Source of the DNA: Pseudomonas sp. BGr12
Lineage (GTDB): Bacteria; Pseudomonadota; Gammaproteobacteria; Pseudomonadales; Pseudomonadaceae
Length of the DNA: 64,000 nt
Direction of reading: 5' to 3'
NCBI RefSeq assembly: GCF_030272895.1
Contig: NZ_JALRNF010000015.1
Coordinates: forward strand, 57,225-121,224
Shown here: one piece after another, positions 1 through 11,752 of the stretch
Layout: the number at the start of each line of letters is the position of its first letter
Position numbering within the stretch: the first letter of the stretch is position 1
Position numbers and translations under genes: made by a program
The notes under the pieces: model-generated
Told to the model about the DNA's origin: nothing
Databases searched by the model: none
What the model saw: only the letters and a program-made list of their open reading frames with translations

Positions 1-756
1 CTTGATGCGCGCCTTGTACTTGTTGTCGCGACGGCCATAGCGGTTGTACACCCGCAGGATCGCGTCCAGGTAGCTGAGCAGGTCCTGCCAGGGCAGGAAC
101 TCATTGATGAAGGCGCCGACCACCGGGGTACGGCCCAGGCCGCCACCGACCAAAACACGGAAGCCCAGCTCGCCGGCGTCGTTGTACACCGGCTCCAGGC
201 CGATGTCGTGCACTTCGATGGCCGCGCGGTCGCTCGATGCACCGTTGATGGCGATCTTGAACTTGCGCGGCAGGTAGGCGAATTCGGGGTGGAAGGTGGT
301 CCACTGGCGGACGATCTCGCACCAGGGGCGCGGGTCGATCACTTCATCGGCAGCGACACCGGCGAACTGGTCGGTGGTGACGTTGCGCAGGCAGTTGCCA
401 CTGGTCTGGATCGCGTGCATCTGCACGGTGGCCAGCTCTTCGAGTATGTCCGGGATGTCTTCCAGCGCAGGCCAGTTGTATTGCACGTTCTGCCGGGTAC
501 TGATGTGGGCGTAGCCCTTGTCGTAGTCGCGTGCGATCTTCGCCAGCATCCGCGTCTGGCGGGAGGTCAGCTGGCCATAAGGCACGGCGACCCGCAACAT
601 CGGGGCAAAACGTTGGACATAGAGGCCATTTTGCAGGCGCAGGGGGCGGAACTCTTCTTCGCTCAGCTCACCGGCCAGGTAGCGGCGGGTCTGATCACGG
701 AACTGCTTGACGCGGTCCTCGATGATCCGCTGATCGTACTCGTCGTATACGTACAT
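1..756 (-). CDS. cysI: Sulfite reductase hemoprotein (CysI), N-terminal part, cut by window edge
   Basis: Encodes the first 252 residues of a siroheme/4Fe-4S nitrite/sulfite reductase, which reduces sulfite to sulfide in assimilatory sulfur metabolism. The reading frame starts MYVYDEYDQRIIEDRVKQF at 756 and runs open off the left edge. The ferredoxin-like half-domain is visible around residues 40-120 (GYAHISTRQNVQYNWP), followed by TSGNCLRNVTTDQFAG and DPRPWCEIVRQW, both characteristic of the family. The cysteines that bind the cluster would lie to the left of the window. The nitrite reductase and sulfite reductase families are similar; the start and Pseudomonas context favour CysI. The ATG is the first in frame and follows an AGGACCCC stretch. 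Confidence 0.88.
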   Translation of the reverse strand, partial: MYVYDEYDQRIIEDRVKQFRDQTRRYLAGELSEEEFRPLRLQNGLYVQRFAPMLRVAVPYGQLTSRQTRMLAKIARDYDKGYAHISTRQNVQYNWPALEDIPDILEELATVQMHAIQTSGNCLRNVTTDQFAGVAADEVIDPRPWCEIVRQWTTFHPEFAYLPRKFKIAINGASSDRAAIEVHDIGLEPVYNDAGELGFRVLVGGGLGRTPVVGAFINEFLPWQDLLSYLDAILRVYNRYGRRDNKYKARIK

Positions 757-837
757 AGGGGTCCTGTTCTCAAGCTGCTTGCAGCTAATCGCGCGCACGG
801 CCGCGCACTCCCAAGCGGAGCGGAGGAAAGATAGCAG

Positions 838-855
838 TTTGCGTTTATGCGCAAA
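838..855. promoter_or_regulatory. Inverted repeat upstream of cysI
   Basis: TTTGCG-N6-CGCAAA is a perfect inverted repeat about 82 bp upstream of the cysI start, in the 218-bp divergent gap between cysI and the binding-protein gene. Its position suits an operator or promoter-overlapping site for sulfur control (CysB is the usual regulator), but CysB sites are too degenerate to confirm by eye. The rest of the gap is AT-richer and shows no other clear signal. Confidence 0.3.
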
Positions 856-974
856 AGTGATGTTTTAGCATATGAAAAGAACCATTTGGACTAAGTGAGA
901 CTGACTGGCATTTCGCCGTTTCAACCCCGCGGGTGTTTATAATCGGCGGCTTTGAATAGCAGGAGCGAATCCGC

Positions 975-2057
975 ATGCTCAAGGCCTTGTGCCACAGCCT
1001 TTGCCTGAGCCTGCCGCTGGCGGCCAGCGCGCAGGCCGCGTCGGTGGTGTTTCTGAATCCGGGCTATTCCAGCGAAACCTTCTGGGTCAGCTACTCGCGG
1101 TTCATGCAGGCCGCAGCGAGCGATCTGGGCATGCAGTTGCAGGTCCAGTACAGCGAACGGCGCCCCGAACTGGCCCTGACCCAGGCGCGCCAGGTGCTGG
1201 AAGGCAAGGATCGACCGGATTACCTGGTGCTGGTCAATGAGCAGTACATCGCCCCCGAGATCATTCGCCTGTCGCGCGACAGCGGGGTCAAGCTGTTCCT
1301 GGTGCACAACGGCCTGACCCCGGACCAGGCGAGCCTGATCGAAGAGCACCCGGACAAATACCCGCCGGTGCTCGGCAGCCTGGTCGGCAACGACGAACAG
1401 GCCGGTTACCAGATGCTCAAGGAACTGATCGCCTTGCGCGCCCGGCCAGGCATGACCCGGCCGATCGAGTTGCTGGCATTCTCCGGGATCAAGACCACGC
1501 CTGTCTCGCAGTTGCGCGAGCAGGGCATGCGCCGGGCCCTGGCCGAGCATCCGGAGGTGCGCCTGCGCCAGGTGGTCTATGGCGGCTGGGTCAAGGCGCG
1601 GGCTTACGAGCAGGCACGGCAACTGATCCAGCGCTACCCGAAGGTGGAGCTGGTCTGGTCGGCCAATGACGAGATGGCCTTCGGCGCCATGCAGGCTTTC
1701 ACCGAGGCTGGGCGCACACCAGGCAGAGATGTCCTGTTCAGTGCCGTCAACAGCTCCCCGCAGGCCTTGCAGGCGCGTATCGACGGGCAATTGAGCGTGT
1801 TGATGGGCGGGCACTTTTCATTGGGCGGCTGGGCCATGGTGCTGTTGCACGATGATGCCCTGAAGCTGCCGATCAACCGCGACGGTCGCGGCGAACAGCA
1901 GGTCCCGGTGTTGCAGTTGATCGACCCGCTGCGGGCGCGCCGCTGGTTGCAGCTGCAAAACCAGGCCGACTATGGCCTGGACTTCAACCGCTTCAGTGCC
2001 CAGGGGCACGCTGCCGGGTACCGCTACCCATTCCTGAGAGGGCCGGTCAATTATTAG
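975..2057 (+). CDS. Periplasmic sugar-binding-type (LacI-fold) substrate-binding protein
   Basis: A 360-residue protein starting with a signal peptide (MLKALCHSLCLSLPLAASAQA, cleavage about residue 21). The mature part has the two-lobe periplasmic binding fold of the ribose/LacI type: early FLNPGYSSETFWVSYSRFMQ, then PDYLVLVNEQY, SLVGNDEQAGYQML, and late VWSANDEMAFGAMQAF, in the places expected for ligand-contact loops. An AGGAG ribosome site lies just upstream. No ABC permease or ATPase and no sensor kinase adjoins it, so it is an orphan binding protein that may feed a distant transporter or act as a sensory partner. Ligand unknown. Confidence 0.75.
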   Translation: MLKALCHSLCLSLPLAASAQAASVVFLNPGYSSETFWVSYSRFMQAAASDLGMQLQVQYSERRPELALTQARQVLEGKDRPDYLVLVNEQYIAPEIIRLSRDSGVKLFLVHNGLTPDQASLIEEHPDKYPPVLGSLVGNDEQAGYQMLKELIALRARPGMTRPIELLAFSGIKTTPVSQLREQGMRRALAEHPEVRLRQVVYGGWVKARAYEQARQLIQRYPKVELVWSANDEMAFGAMQAFTEAGRTPGRDVLFSAVNSSPQALQARIDGQLSVLMGGHFSLGGWAMVLLHDDALKLPINRDGRGEQQVPVLQLIDPLRARRWLQLQNQADYGLDFNRFSAQGHAAGYRYPFLRGPVNY

Positions 2058-2144
2058 AAAGCCCTTGCTTGAGCAACGGACATTGCTGGACTTAACTGCT
2101 ACGGGTGACATGCATTCCCGATAAACACTACAAGAGGCGATGCA

Positions 2145-2258
2145 ATGGGTAACTCGACCAAAGCGGGTAAGAGTGACAGCAGTGTCGACGCCTGGGCGAT
2201 ACTCTGTCTGATCATCCTGGCTGTCGTGACCGCCGTGTATTGGGTCAGCCACCAGTGA
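2145..2258 (+). CDS. 37-residue single-pass membrane peptide
   Basis: A short open frame reading MGNSTKAGKSDSSVDAW, then a hydrophobic segment of about 18 residues (AILCLIILAVVTAVYWV) and a stop. An AGAGG motif sits about 9 bases before the ATG. The layout, a polar Ser/Lys-rich N-terminus then one membrane helix ending in VSHQ, is typical of real bacterial small membrane proteins. It is closed by the strong hairpin at 2283-2311. It is 87 bases downstream of the binding protein on the same strand and may share its transcript. No function can be assigned. Confidence 0.6.
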   Translation: MGNSTKAGKSDSSVDAWAILCLIILAVVTAVYWVSHQ

Positions 2259-2282
2259 CATCACGCGATGGGTAACCTTGTA

Positions 2283-2314
2283 CCGCCCGCAGAATGGACA
2301 CCTGCGGGCGGTTT
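2283..2314. terminator. Bidirectional hairpin terminator
   Basis: CCGCCCGCAG and CTGCGGGCGG form a perfect 10-bp stem with a 9-base loop, followed by TTT on the + strand. It separates the small membrane peptide gene from the convergent DUF2970 gene. Confidence 0.7.
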
Positions 2315-2319
2315 GCATT

Positions 2320-2538
2320 TCAGCGGGCGGTCAGGTGCATGGCCAGTTGCACCAGCCCTACCAATACCAGAATGAAGACCAGGGTGAAGACGGTGCCCAG
2401 CGCAATGAAATGGCTGGCCTTGCCGTAGGTGAAGTCGCGGGCGCGGTTCTTGCCGCTTTGCACGCCGAACGCTGCTGCCAGGATGCTTTGCAGCATCTGC
2501 CAGAAGGTCGGGGGTTTGCCCTGGGTGGGTTCGTCCAT
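2320..2538 (-). CDS. DUF2970 family small membrane protein
   Basis: A 72-residue protein with the DUF2970 signature: an N-terminal FWQMLQSILAAAFGVQSGKNR segment, the polar stretch RARDFTYGKASHFI, then one long C-terminal membrane helix (FIALGTVFTLVFILVLVGLV). A GGAGCC ribosome site precedes the ATG. The family is widespread in gamma- and beta-proteobacteria and has no established function. It lies between metH (same strand, upstream across a REP pair) and a convergent hairpin. Confidence 0.8.
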   Translation of the reverse strand: MDEPTQGKPPTFWQMLQSILAAAFGVQSGKNRARDFTYGKASHFIALGTVFTLVFILVLVGLVQLAMHLTAR

Positions 2539-2582
2539 GAGGGGCTCCTTTGGGTGAAGGCATCTCCCTCAGTGTAGACCGC

Positions 2583-2649
2583 ATCGCGGGGCAAGCCCGC
2601 TCCCACAGGGTAAATGCAATCCCTGTGGGAGCGGGCTTGCCCCGCGATC
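2583..2649. repeat. REP pair (REPIN) downstream of metH
   Basis: Two inverted copies of the Pseudomonas REP core (CGCGGGGCAAGCCCGCTCC) joined by a short spacer form a long imperfect hairpin ending 3 bases before the metH stop codon. Likely an mRNA 3'-end structure for metH. Confidence 0.85.
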
Positions 2650-2652
2650 ACA

Positions 2653-6360
<3,708 letters not shown>

Positions 6361-6438
6361 AGGACTACCTGGTCGGGCAAAGACAAAAGTTGCGGAATAA
6401 TAACAAAGCTGCGCGGTTTTTAGACGTGTCGGGGATTT

Positions 6439-6457
6439 ACATGAATTTCATTCATGT
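6439..6457. promoter_or_regulatory. MetR-type operator between metH and cti
   Basis: ACATGAAT-TTC-ATTCATGT is a perfect inverted repeat with 8-base arms. It contains TGAA-N5-TTCA, the published consensus of MetR, the LysR-type activator of metE/metH. It is centred about 88 bp upstream of the metH start and about 68 bp upstream of cti. Assignment to metH is an inference from the motif and gene identity. Confidence 0.6.
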
Positions 6458-6515
6458 TGACGCGCCGCCAGCACCGGTAGAATCGTGAAGCTTTCAAAAC
6501 CAGGACATTCGGCAC

Positions 6516-8816
6516 ATGGTGCATCGTTTACTTGCCGGCGCTTTCGCTCTGCTCATCAGCGGCGTGGCGTTGGGGCAAGCCCCTCAATCCACCCCGGCTA
6601 TTTCCTATACCCGGGATATCCAACCGATCTTCACCGAGAAGTGCGTCGCCTGCCACGCCTGTAACGACGCTGCCTGCCAGTTGAACCTGGGCAGCGCCGA
6701 GGGCGCCGCGCGGGGTGCCTCCAAGGTGCCGGTCTATGAAGGGGGGCGCAGCACGGCGGTGCCGCCGACCCGGTTGTTCCTCGACGCCCAGAGCACCGAG
6801 GCCTGGCAGCGCAAGGGCTTCTATTCGGTGCTCGACAACCAGGGCAGCCAGGCGGCGCTGATGGCGCGAATGCTGGAGCTGGGCCACAACACCCCGCTGA
6901 CGCCCAACGCCAAGCTGCCCGAAGAGATCGTCCTGGGCCTGAACCGCACCAACATGTGCCCCTTGCCGGGTGAATTCGACGCCTACGCCGGCGCCCATCC
7001 CAAGGAGGGCATGCCGCTGGCGGTCACCGGCCTGACCGATGCCCAGTACCAGACCCTGCAACGCTGGCTCAAGGCCGGTGCGCCGGTAGAGAGCAACCCG
7101 ATCCAGCCGAGCGCCAAAGAAGCTGCACAGATCGCCGAGTGGGAGGCGCTGCTCAACAGCCCGGGCTCGACCGAGGCGCTGGTCGGCCGCTGGTTGTACG
7201 AGCACCTGTTCCTCGCCCACATCTATTTCGTTGGCGGTGAGCCAGGGCATTTCTTCCAGTGGGTACGTTCGCGCACGCCAAGCGGCCAACCGGTCGACCT
7301 GATCGCTTCGCGCCGGCCCAACGACCCGCCAGGCACCGACTTCTATTACCGGCTGATCCCGGTGCAGGGCGTGATCGTGCATAAAACCCACATCACCTAC
7401 CCGATGGGGCCGCAGAAGCTCAAGCGTGTCAAGCAGCTGTTCTACAGCGGCGACTGGCATGCCAAGGCGCTGCCAGGCTATGGCCCGCGCCACCGCGCCA
7501 ACCCGTTCGAAACCTTCGAGGCGATCCCGGCGGTGGCCCGTTACCAGTTCATGCTGGATAACGCCGAGTACTTCGTGCGCACCTTCATTCGTGGCCCGGT
7601 ATGCCGTGGCCAGATCGCCACCGACGTGATCCGCGACCACTTCTGGGCGCTGTTCCAGGAGCCGGCCCACGACCGCTACCTGACCGATGCCGAGTACCGC
7701 GGCCAGGCCACGCCGCTGTTGGCCATGCCTGGGCAGATCGACGACGTGGGCAGCATCCTGAGCCTCTGGCACGCCTACCGCGACAAGCGCAACGAGTATG
7801 AGAAGCTGCGCCGCGATGCCTATGCCGACATGCCGGCGCCGAGCTGGTCGACCCTGTGGGCCGGCAACGACAATGCGCTGCTGACCATCTTCCGCCACTT
7901 CGACAGCGCCTCGGTGACCAAGGGCCTGATCGGCGATGTGCCCAAGACCGTGTGGCTGTTCGACTACCCGCTGTTCGAACGCACCTACTACCAACTGGCG
8001 GTCAACTTCGACGTGTTCGGCAACGTCTCGCACCAGGCGCAGACGCGGCTGTACTTCGACCTGATCCGCAATGGCGCCGAGGTCAATTTCCTGCGCCTGA
8101 TGCCGGCCGATGCGCGTGGCGCGATCCTCAGCGACTGGTACCAGAACAGCGGCAAGGTGAAGATGTGGCTGGACTACGAGGAGATCGACACCGACACCCC
8201 GAGCGCGCTCAAGCTCGATGCGGCCGATCCCAAGCGTGATTTCGGCTTCAAGCTGATCCAGCGCACCGGCAGCCTCAATGCCGCACCTGATCCGATCAAC
8301 CGCTGCGTCGATGCCTACTGCTCGCGCCCGCAAATGAACGAGGAGTTCCGTGGCGTCGAACAGAGCCTGAGCCGCCTGGTGTCGCGTCCGGCAGCGGGCC
8401 TGAAGGTGATCAACCAGCTGCCTGAGGCCACCATGCTGCGCATCGAAGGGCAGGGTGGCCAGCGCCAGGTCTACAGCCTGCTGCGCAACCGTGCCCACAG
8501 CAACGTGGCGTTCATGCTCGGCGAGGCCTACCGCTACCAGCCGGGCCTGGACACCCTGACGCTGGTCCCGGGCGTGCTCAGCAGCTACCCGAACTTCATG
8601 TTCAACGTTCCGGCCCGCGATGTGCCGGAGTTCGTCGAGGACATGGAAGCGGCGCGGGACGACACGGCGAAGTTCGAGCGCATCGTCATGCGCTGGGGCG
8701 TGCGCCGCAGCCACCCGCAGTTCTGGCAGTACTTCCATGACCTGGACCGCTACATCCAGGAGACCGACCCGGTGGAGTCGGGCGTGCTGGACATGAACCG
8801 CTACGAGAACCTGTGA
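6516..8816 (+). CDS. cti: Periplasmic fatty acid cis/trans isomerase
   Basis: A 766-residue Cti, which converts cis-unsaturated phospholipid acyl chains to trans and so rigidifies the membrane under solvent, heat or osmotic stress. A signal peptide (MVHRLLAGAFALLISGVALG) sends it to the periplasm. The c-type heme motif CVACH is at residues 43-47, in the context TRDIQPIFTEKC typical of the family. The rest of the chain (for example VDLIASRRPNDPPGTDFYYR) matches the long Cti domain, and length is normal. It is single-gene, closed by a hairpin 8 bases after the stop. It is divergent from metH and shares the 155-bp gap with it. Confidence 0.95.
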   Translation: MVHRLLAGAFALLISGVALGQAPQSTPAISYTRDIQPIFTEKCVACHACNDAACQLNLGSAEGAARGASKVPVYEGGRSTAVPPTRLFLDAQSTEAWQRKGFYSVLDNQGSQAALMARMLELGHNTPLTPNAKLPEEIVLGLNRTNMCPLPGEFDAYAGAHPKEGMPLAVTGLTDAQYQTLQRWLKAGAPVESNPIQPSAKEAAQIAEWEALLNSPGSTEALVGRWLYEHLFLAHIYFVGGEPGHFFQWVRSRTPSGQPVDLIASRRPNDPPGTDFYYRLIPVQGVIVHKTHITYPMGPQKLKRVKQLFYSGDWHAKALPGYGPRHRANPFETFEAIPAVARYQFMLDNAEYFVRTFIRGPVCRGQIATDVIRDHFWALFQEPAHDRYLTDAEYRGQATPLLAMPGQIDDVGSILSLWHAYRDKRNEYEKLRRDAYADMPAPSWSTLWAGNDNALLTIFRHFDSASVTKGLIGDVPKTVWLFDYPLFERTYYQLAVNFDVFGNVSHQAQTRLYFDLIRNGAEVNFLRLMPADARGAILSDWYQNSGKVKMWLDYEEIDTDTPSALKLDAADPKRDFGFKLIQRTGSLNAAPDPINRCVDAYCSRPQMNEEFRGVEQSLSRLVSRPAAGLKVINQLPEATMLRIEGQGGQRQVYSLLRNRAHSNVAFMLGEAYRYQPGLDTLTLVPGVLSSYPNFMFNVPARDVPEFVEDMEAARDDTAKFERIVMRWGVRRSHPQFWQYFHDLDRYIQETDPVESGVLDMNRYENL

Positions 8817-8823
8817 GGATGAC

Positions 8824-8854
8824 CGCCGGGAAGGTCGCCTGACCTTTCCCGGCG
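8824..8854 (+). terminator. Hairpin terminator after cti
   Basis: CGCCGGGAAGGTC pairs with GACCTTTCCCGGCG (one bulged T) around a 4-base loop, 8 bases past the cti stop. The following U-run is poor, so termination may be partial. Confidence 0.6.
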
Positions 8855-8870
8855 TTGCGATCCGTTCGCG

Positions 8871-8895
8871 TTTCCTGACTTAAATACTAGGACTT
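8871..8895 (+). promoter_or_regulatory. IscR type-1-like site upstream of nfuA
   Basis: The 25-bp stretch containing CCTGACTTAAATACTAGG agrees with about 17 of 25 positions of the type-1 IscR consensus (ATASYYGACTRWWWYAGTCRRSTAT), strongest in the left half. It ends 53 bp before the nfuA ATG. Control of nfuA by the Fe-S regulator IscR is known in Pseudomonas; the site itself is a visual match only. Confidence 0.4.
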
Positions 8896-8938
8896 TGTTC
8901 GAAGGCCAGCTTGGCGTAAACTGCCGCCATGTCTGTGA

Positions 8939-9532
<594 letters not shown>

Positions 9533-9545
9533 GTTTGCTGGCCTC

Positions 9546-9633
9546 TTCGCGGGGCAAGCCCGCTCCTACAGGTTGACAATCCCTTCGCGGGGCAAGCCCG
9601 CTCCTACCTGTGGGAGCGGGCTTGCCCCGCGAT
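9546..9633. repeat. Triple REP cluster after nfuA
   Basis: Three REP cores: two in direct orientation (CGCGGGGCAAGCCCGCTCCTAC at 9548 and 9586) and one inverted, the last pair forming an almost continuous hairpin. It lies between the convergent nfuA and LysR genes. Confidence 0.85.
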
Positions 9634-9642
9634 GCGTTTACG

Positions 9643-10560
9643 CTAACGCCACGGCGCACCCTCGGCGAACTGCTGTTCGATCCACTGCTTGAAGGCCAGC
9701 AGCGCCGCCGTATTGAACCGCGCCCCCGGGCGAACGAAATAGATACCGGCATCACGATCCAGTTGCCACTGTGGCAGCACGCGCAGCAAGCGCCCGCTGT
9801 CCAGGTCCTTCTTCATCATCCAGTCCCCGCCGGCAACAATGCCCAGGCCCGCACGCGCGGCGCCCAGCAGCGCCTCGTTGTCATTGCTCTGCATCGAGCC
9901 CTGGATCTTCACGCTGTGCATTTCATCGTGACGGTACAGGTGCCACTGCGGATAGCTGCGCAGGCCGGTAAAGCCCAGGCAATTGTGTGCGCCCAGGTCT
10001 TCGGGTGACTGCGGCTGTCCGTGACGCTCAAGATAAGCGGGTGAAGCGCAGAGGATGCGCCGGTGCTCGCACAGCTTGCGCGCCACCAGGCGGCTGTCGG
10101 CCAGCTCGCCGATGCGGATGGCGGCATCGAAGCCTTCGCCGACCAGGTCGACGAAGCGCTCGGCGTACTCGGTTTCCAGCGTCACCTGCGGGAAGGCCAG
10201 GGCAAACTCGGCCAGCATCGTGCAGAGCCACAGCCGGCCCAGGTTCGCCGGCAGGGCCAGGCGCAGGCGTCCGCGCACTTCGGTCGCGCCCTGGCCGGCT
10301 TCCCGCTCGGCATCGCTGATCAGGCTGGCGGCATGTTGCAGGCGTTCGACCAGACGTAAGCCTTCATCGGTAAAGCGCAACTGGCGGGTGGTGCGCTCGA
10401 CCAGGCGAATGCCCAGGCGCTGCTCCATCGCCCCCAGGCGTTTGGACAGCACCGAAGGGTGGCGTTGCAGCTGCCGGCCCGCGGCGGCGAACGAGCCGTG
10501 GGCGAACAGTGCGAGGAGCGTGGCCAGTTCATCGGCCTGGCGACTGTCGAACGGGTCCAT
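9643..10560 (-). CDS. LysR-family transcriptional regulator
   Basis: A 305-residue LysR regulator. The N-terminal winged HTH covers residues 1-65 (LLALFAHGSFAAAGRQLQRH then SVLSKRLGAMEQRLGIRLVER), followed by the two-lobe effector domain (for example GRLRLALPANLGRLWLCTML and GFDAAIRIGELADSRLVAR). The frame is open up to 10638, but MDPFDSRQADELATL at 10560 gives the normal family length and begins 19 bases after the end of the oxidoreductase gene, so I chose it. It lies downstream of the quinone oxidoreductase on the same strand, so the two are probably cotranscribed, unlike the usual divergent LysR arrangement. Target unknown. Confidence 0.88.
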   Translation of the reverse strand: MDPFDSRQADELATLLALFAHGSFAAAGRQLQRHPSVLSKRLGAMEQRLGIRLVERTTRQLRFTDEGLRLVERLQHAASLISDAEREAGQGATEVRGRLRLALPANLGRLWLCTMLAEFALAFPQVTLETEYAERFVDLVGEGFDAAIRIGELADSRLVARKLCEHRRILCASPAYLERHGQPQSPEDLGAHNCLGFTGLRSYPQWHLYRHDEMHSVKIQGSMQSNDNEALLGAARAGLGIVAGGDWMMKKDLDSGRLLRVLPQWQLDRDAGIYFVRPGARFNTAALLAFKQWIEQQFAEGAPWR

Positions 10561-10579
10561 GTCGGTGTGGCGTCTCGCT

Positions 10580-11554
10580 TCAGGGGGTGAGGATGATCGC
10601 GCCCTGGGACCGTCCGTGCTGCAGGTCGTCGTGGGCATTGGCCACCTCGGCCAGCGGATAGCTGCGCCAGATGTGCGGGGTAATGATACCTGCGGCCACC
10701 GCCGTCAGCACATCCTGCGCGCGGTGCTGGTACTCCTGCGCCGTGGCGGTGTGGGCCGCCAGGGAAGGGCGGGTGACGAACAGCGAGCCCTTGGCGTTGA
10801 GGGTGGCCATGGCCAGGGGCTCGGGCGCGCCCGAGGTCACCCCGTAGGACACCAGCAGGCCGCGTGGGCGCAGGCTGTCGAGCGAGGCGTCGAGCGACAC
10901 CCGGCCGACCGAGTCGTAGACCACATCGACCTTGTGCCCCTGGGTGGCCTCCAGTACCTGCGCAGCCAGGGTGGGTGCATCGAACACCAGCGTCTCGTTG
11001 CAGCCTGCCGCCTGTGCCCGGGCCACGCTTTGCACTTTGGAGACCACGCCGATCACGAAGGCACCCAGATGCCGGGCCCAGGCCACCATCAACTGGCCGA
11101 GCGCACCGGCGGCGCCGTAGATCAGCACCCGGGTGCCGGGGCCGACCGGGTAGGTGCTCTTGAGCAGGTACTGGGCGGTGATGCCCTTGAACAGCACGGC
11201 GGCGGCATCCGTGGCCGTCAGCAGGTCGGGCAGTTTGACCAGGCGTTCGGCCGGAAACAGGCGGGCACTGGCGTAGGCGCCCAGCGGACCGGTGGCGTAG
11301 GCCACGCGATCACCGACCTGCACGCTGGTCACGCCCGGGCCGACTGCGGCGACGGTGCCGGCGCCTTCCAGGCCAAGGCCTGAAGGCAGGGCGATGGGGA
11401 CATCGCCCTTGCGCTGGTTGACGTCCAGTGGGTTGACGCCGATAGCGGCCTGGTCCAGCCAGACTTCGCCGGGGCCGGGTGTTTGCGGTTCGGTCTGTTC
11501 GAGTTGCAGGACGTGCGGGGCGCCGGTTTGCTGGAGACGGATGTGCATGACCAT
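10580..11554 (-). CDS. Zinc-independent quinone oxidoreductase (MDR superfamily)
   Basis: A 324-residue medium-chain dehydrogenase/reductase of the NADPH:quinone reductase branch: N-terminal GroES-like domain (GEVWLDQAAIGVNPLDVNQR; GLGLEGAGTVAAVGPGV) and Rossmann domain with RVLIYGAAGALGQLMVAWA around residue 145 and the VDVVYDSVGRVSLDASLDSL stretch. The cysteine cluster of the zinc enzymes is absent. Likely reduces quinones or enones with NADPH and could serve in electrophile detoxification. AGGAA precedes the ATG. Followed after 19 bases by the LysR gene. Confidence 0.88.
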   Translation of the reverse strand: MVMHIRLQQTGAPHVLQLEQTEPQTPGPGEVWLDQAAIGVNPLDVNQRKGDVPIALPSGLGLEGAGTVAAVGPGVTSVQVGDRVAYATGPLGAYASARLFPAERLVKLPDLLTATDAAAVLFKGITAQYLLKSTYPVGPGTRVLIYGAAGALGQLMVAWARHLGAFVIGVVSKVQSVARAQAAGCNETLVFDAPTLAAQVLEATQGHKVDVVYDSVGRVSLDASLDSLRPRGLLVSYGVTSGAPEPLAMATLNAKGSLFVTRPSLAAHTATAQEYQHRAQDVLTAVAAGIITPHIWRSYPLAEVANAHDDLQHGRSQGAIILTP

Positions 11555-11660
11555 GGCTTGATTCCTGAAGCGCTAAGAAGAGTCTTCGAGGGTAATTACC
11601 AAGCCATGGCGCAACAATCAGGTTTACTGCAGTTCATTGCTGCATGCAATACACATATCC

Positions 11661-11749
11661 CTGTAGGAGCGGGCTTGCCCCGCGATCGCGTGTTGTCAGT
11701 CACATAGCATCGCGGGGCAAGTCGAGTCGTCGCACCGCCGCTCCTACAG
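11661..11749. repeat. REPIN with a variant right arm
   Basis: An inverted REP pair, left arm CTGTAGGAGCGGGCTTGCCC, spacer containing TTGTCAGTCACATAGCATCG. In the right arm, the sequence after CGGGGCAAG is replaced by TCGAGTCGTCGCACCG before CCGCTCCTACAG resumes. The same spacer joins the normal pair at 24226-24298. It lies 4 bases before the hydrolase stop codon. Confidence 0.8.
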
Positions 11750-11752
11750 CGA

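Noticed and set aside
6528..8738. 736-residue open frame opposite cti
   Set aside because: Antisense shadow of a gene with heme motif and full family match.
10561..10638. 26-residue N-terminal extension of the LysR protein
   Set aside because: Lies within the oxidoreductase gene and precedes the normal LysR N-terminus.
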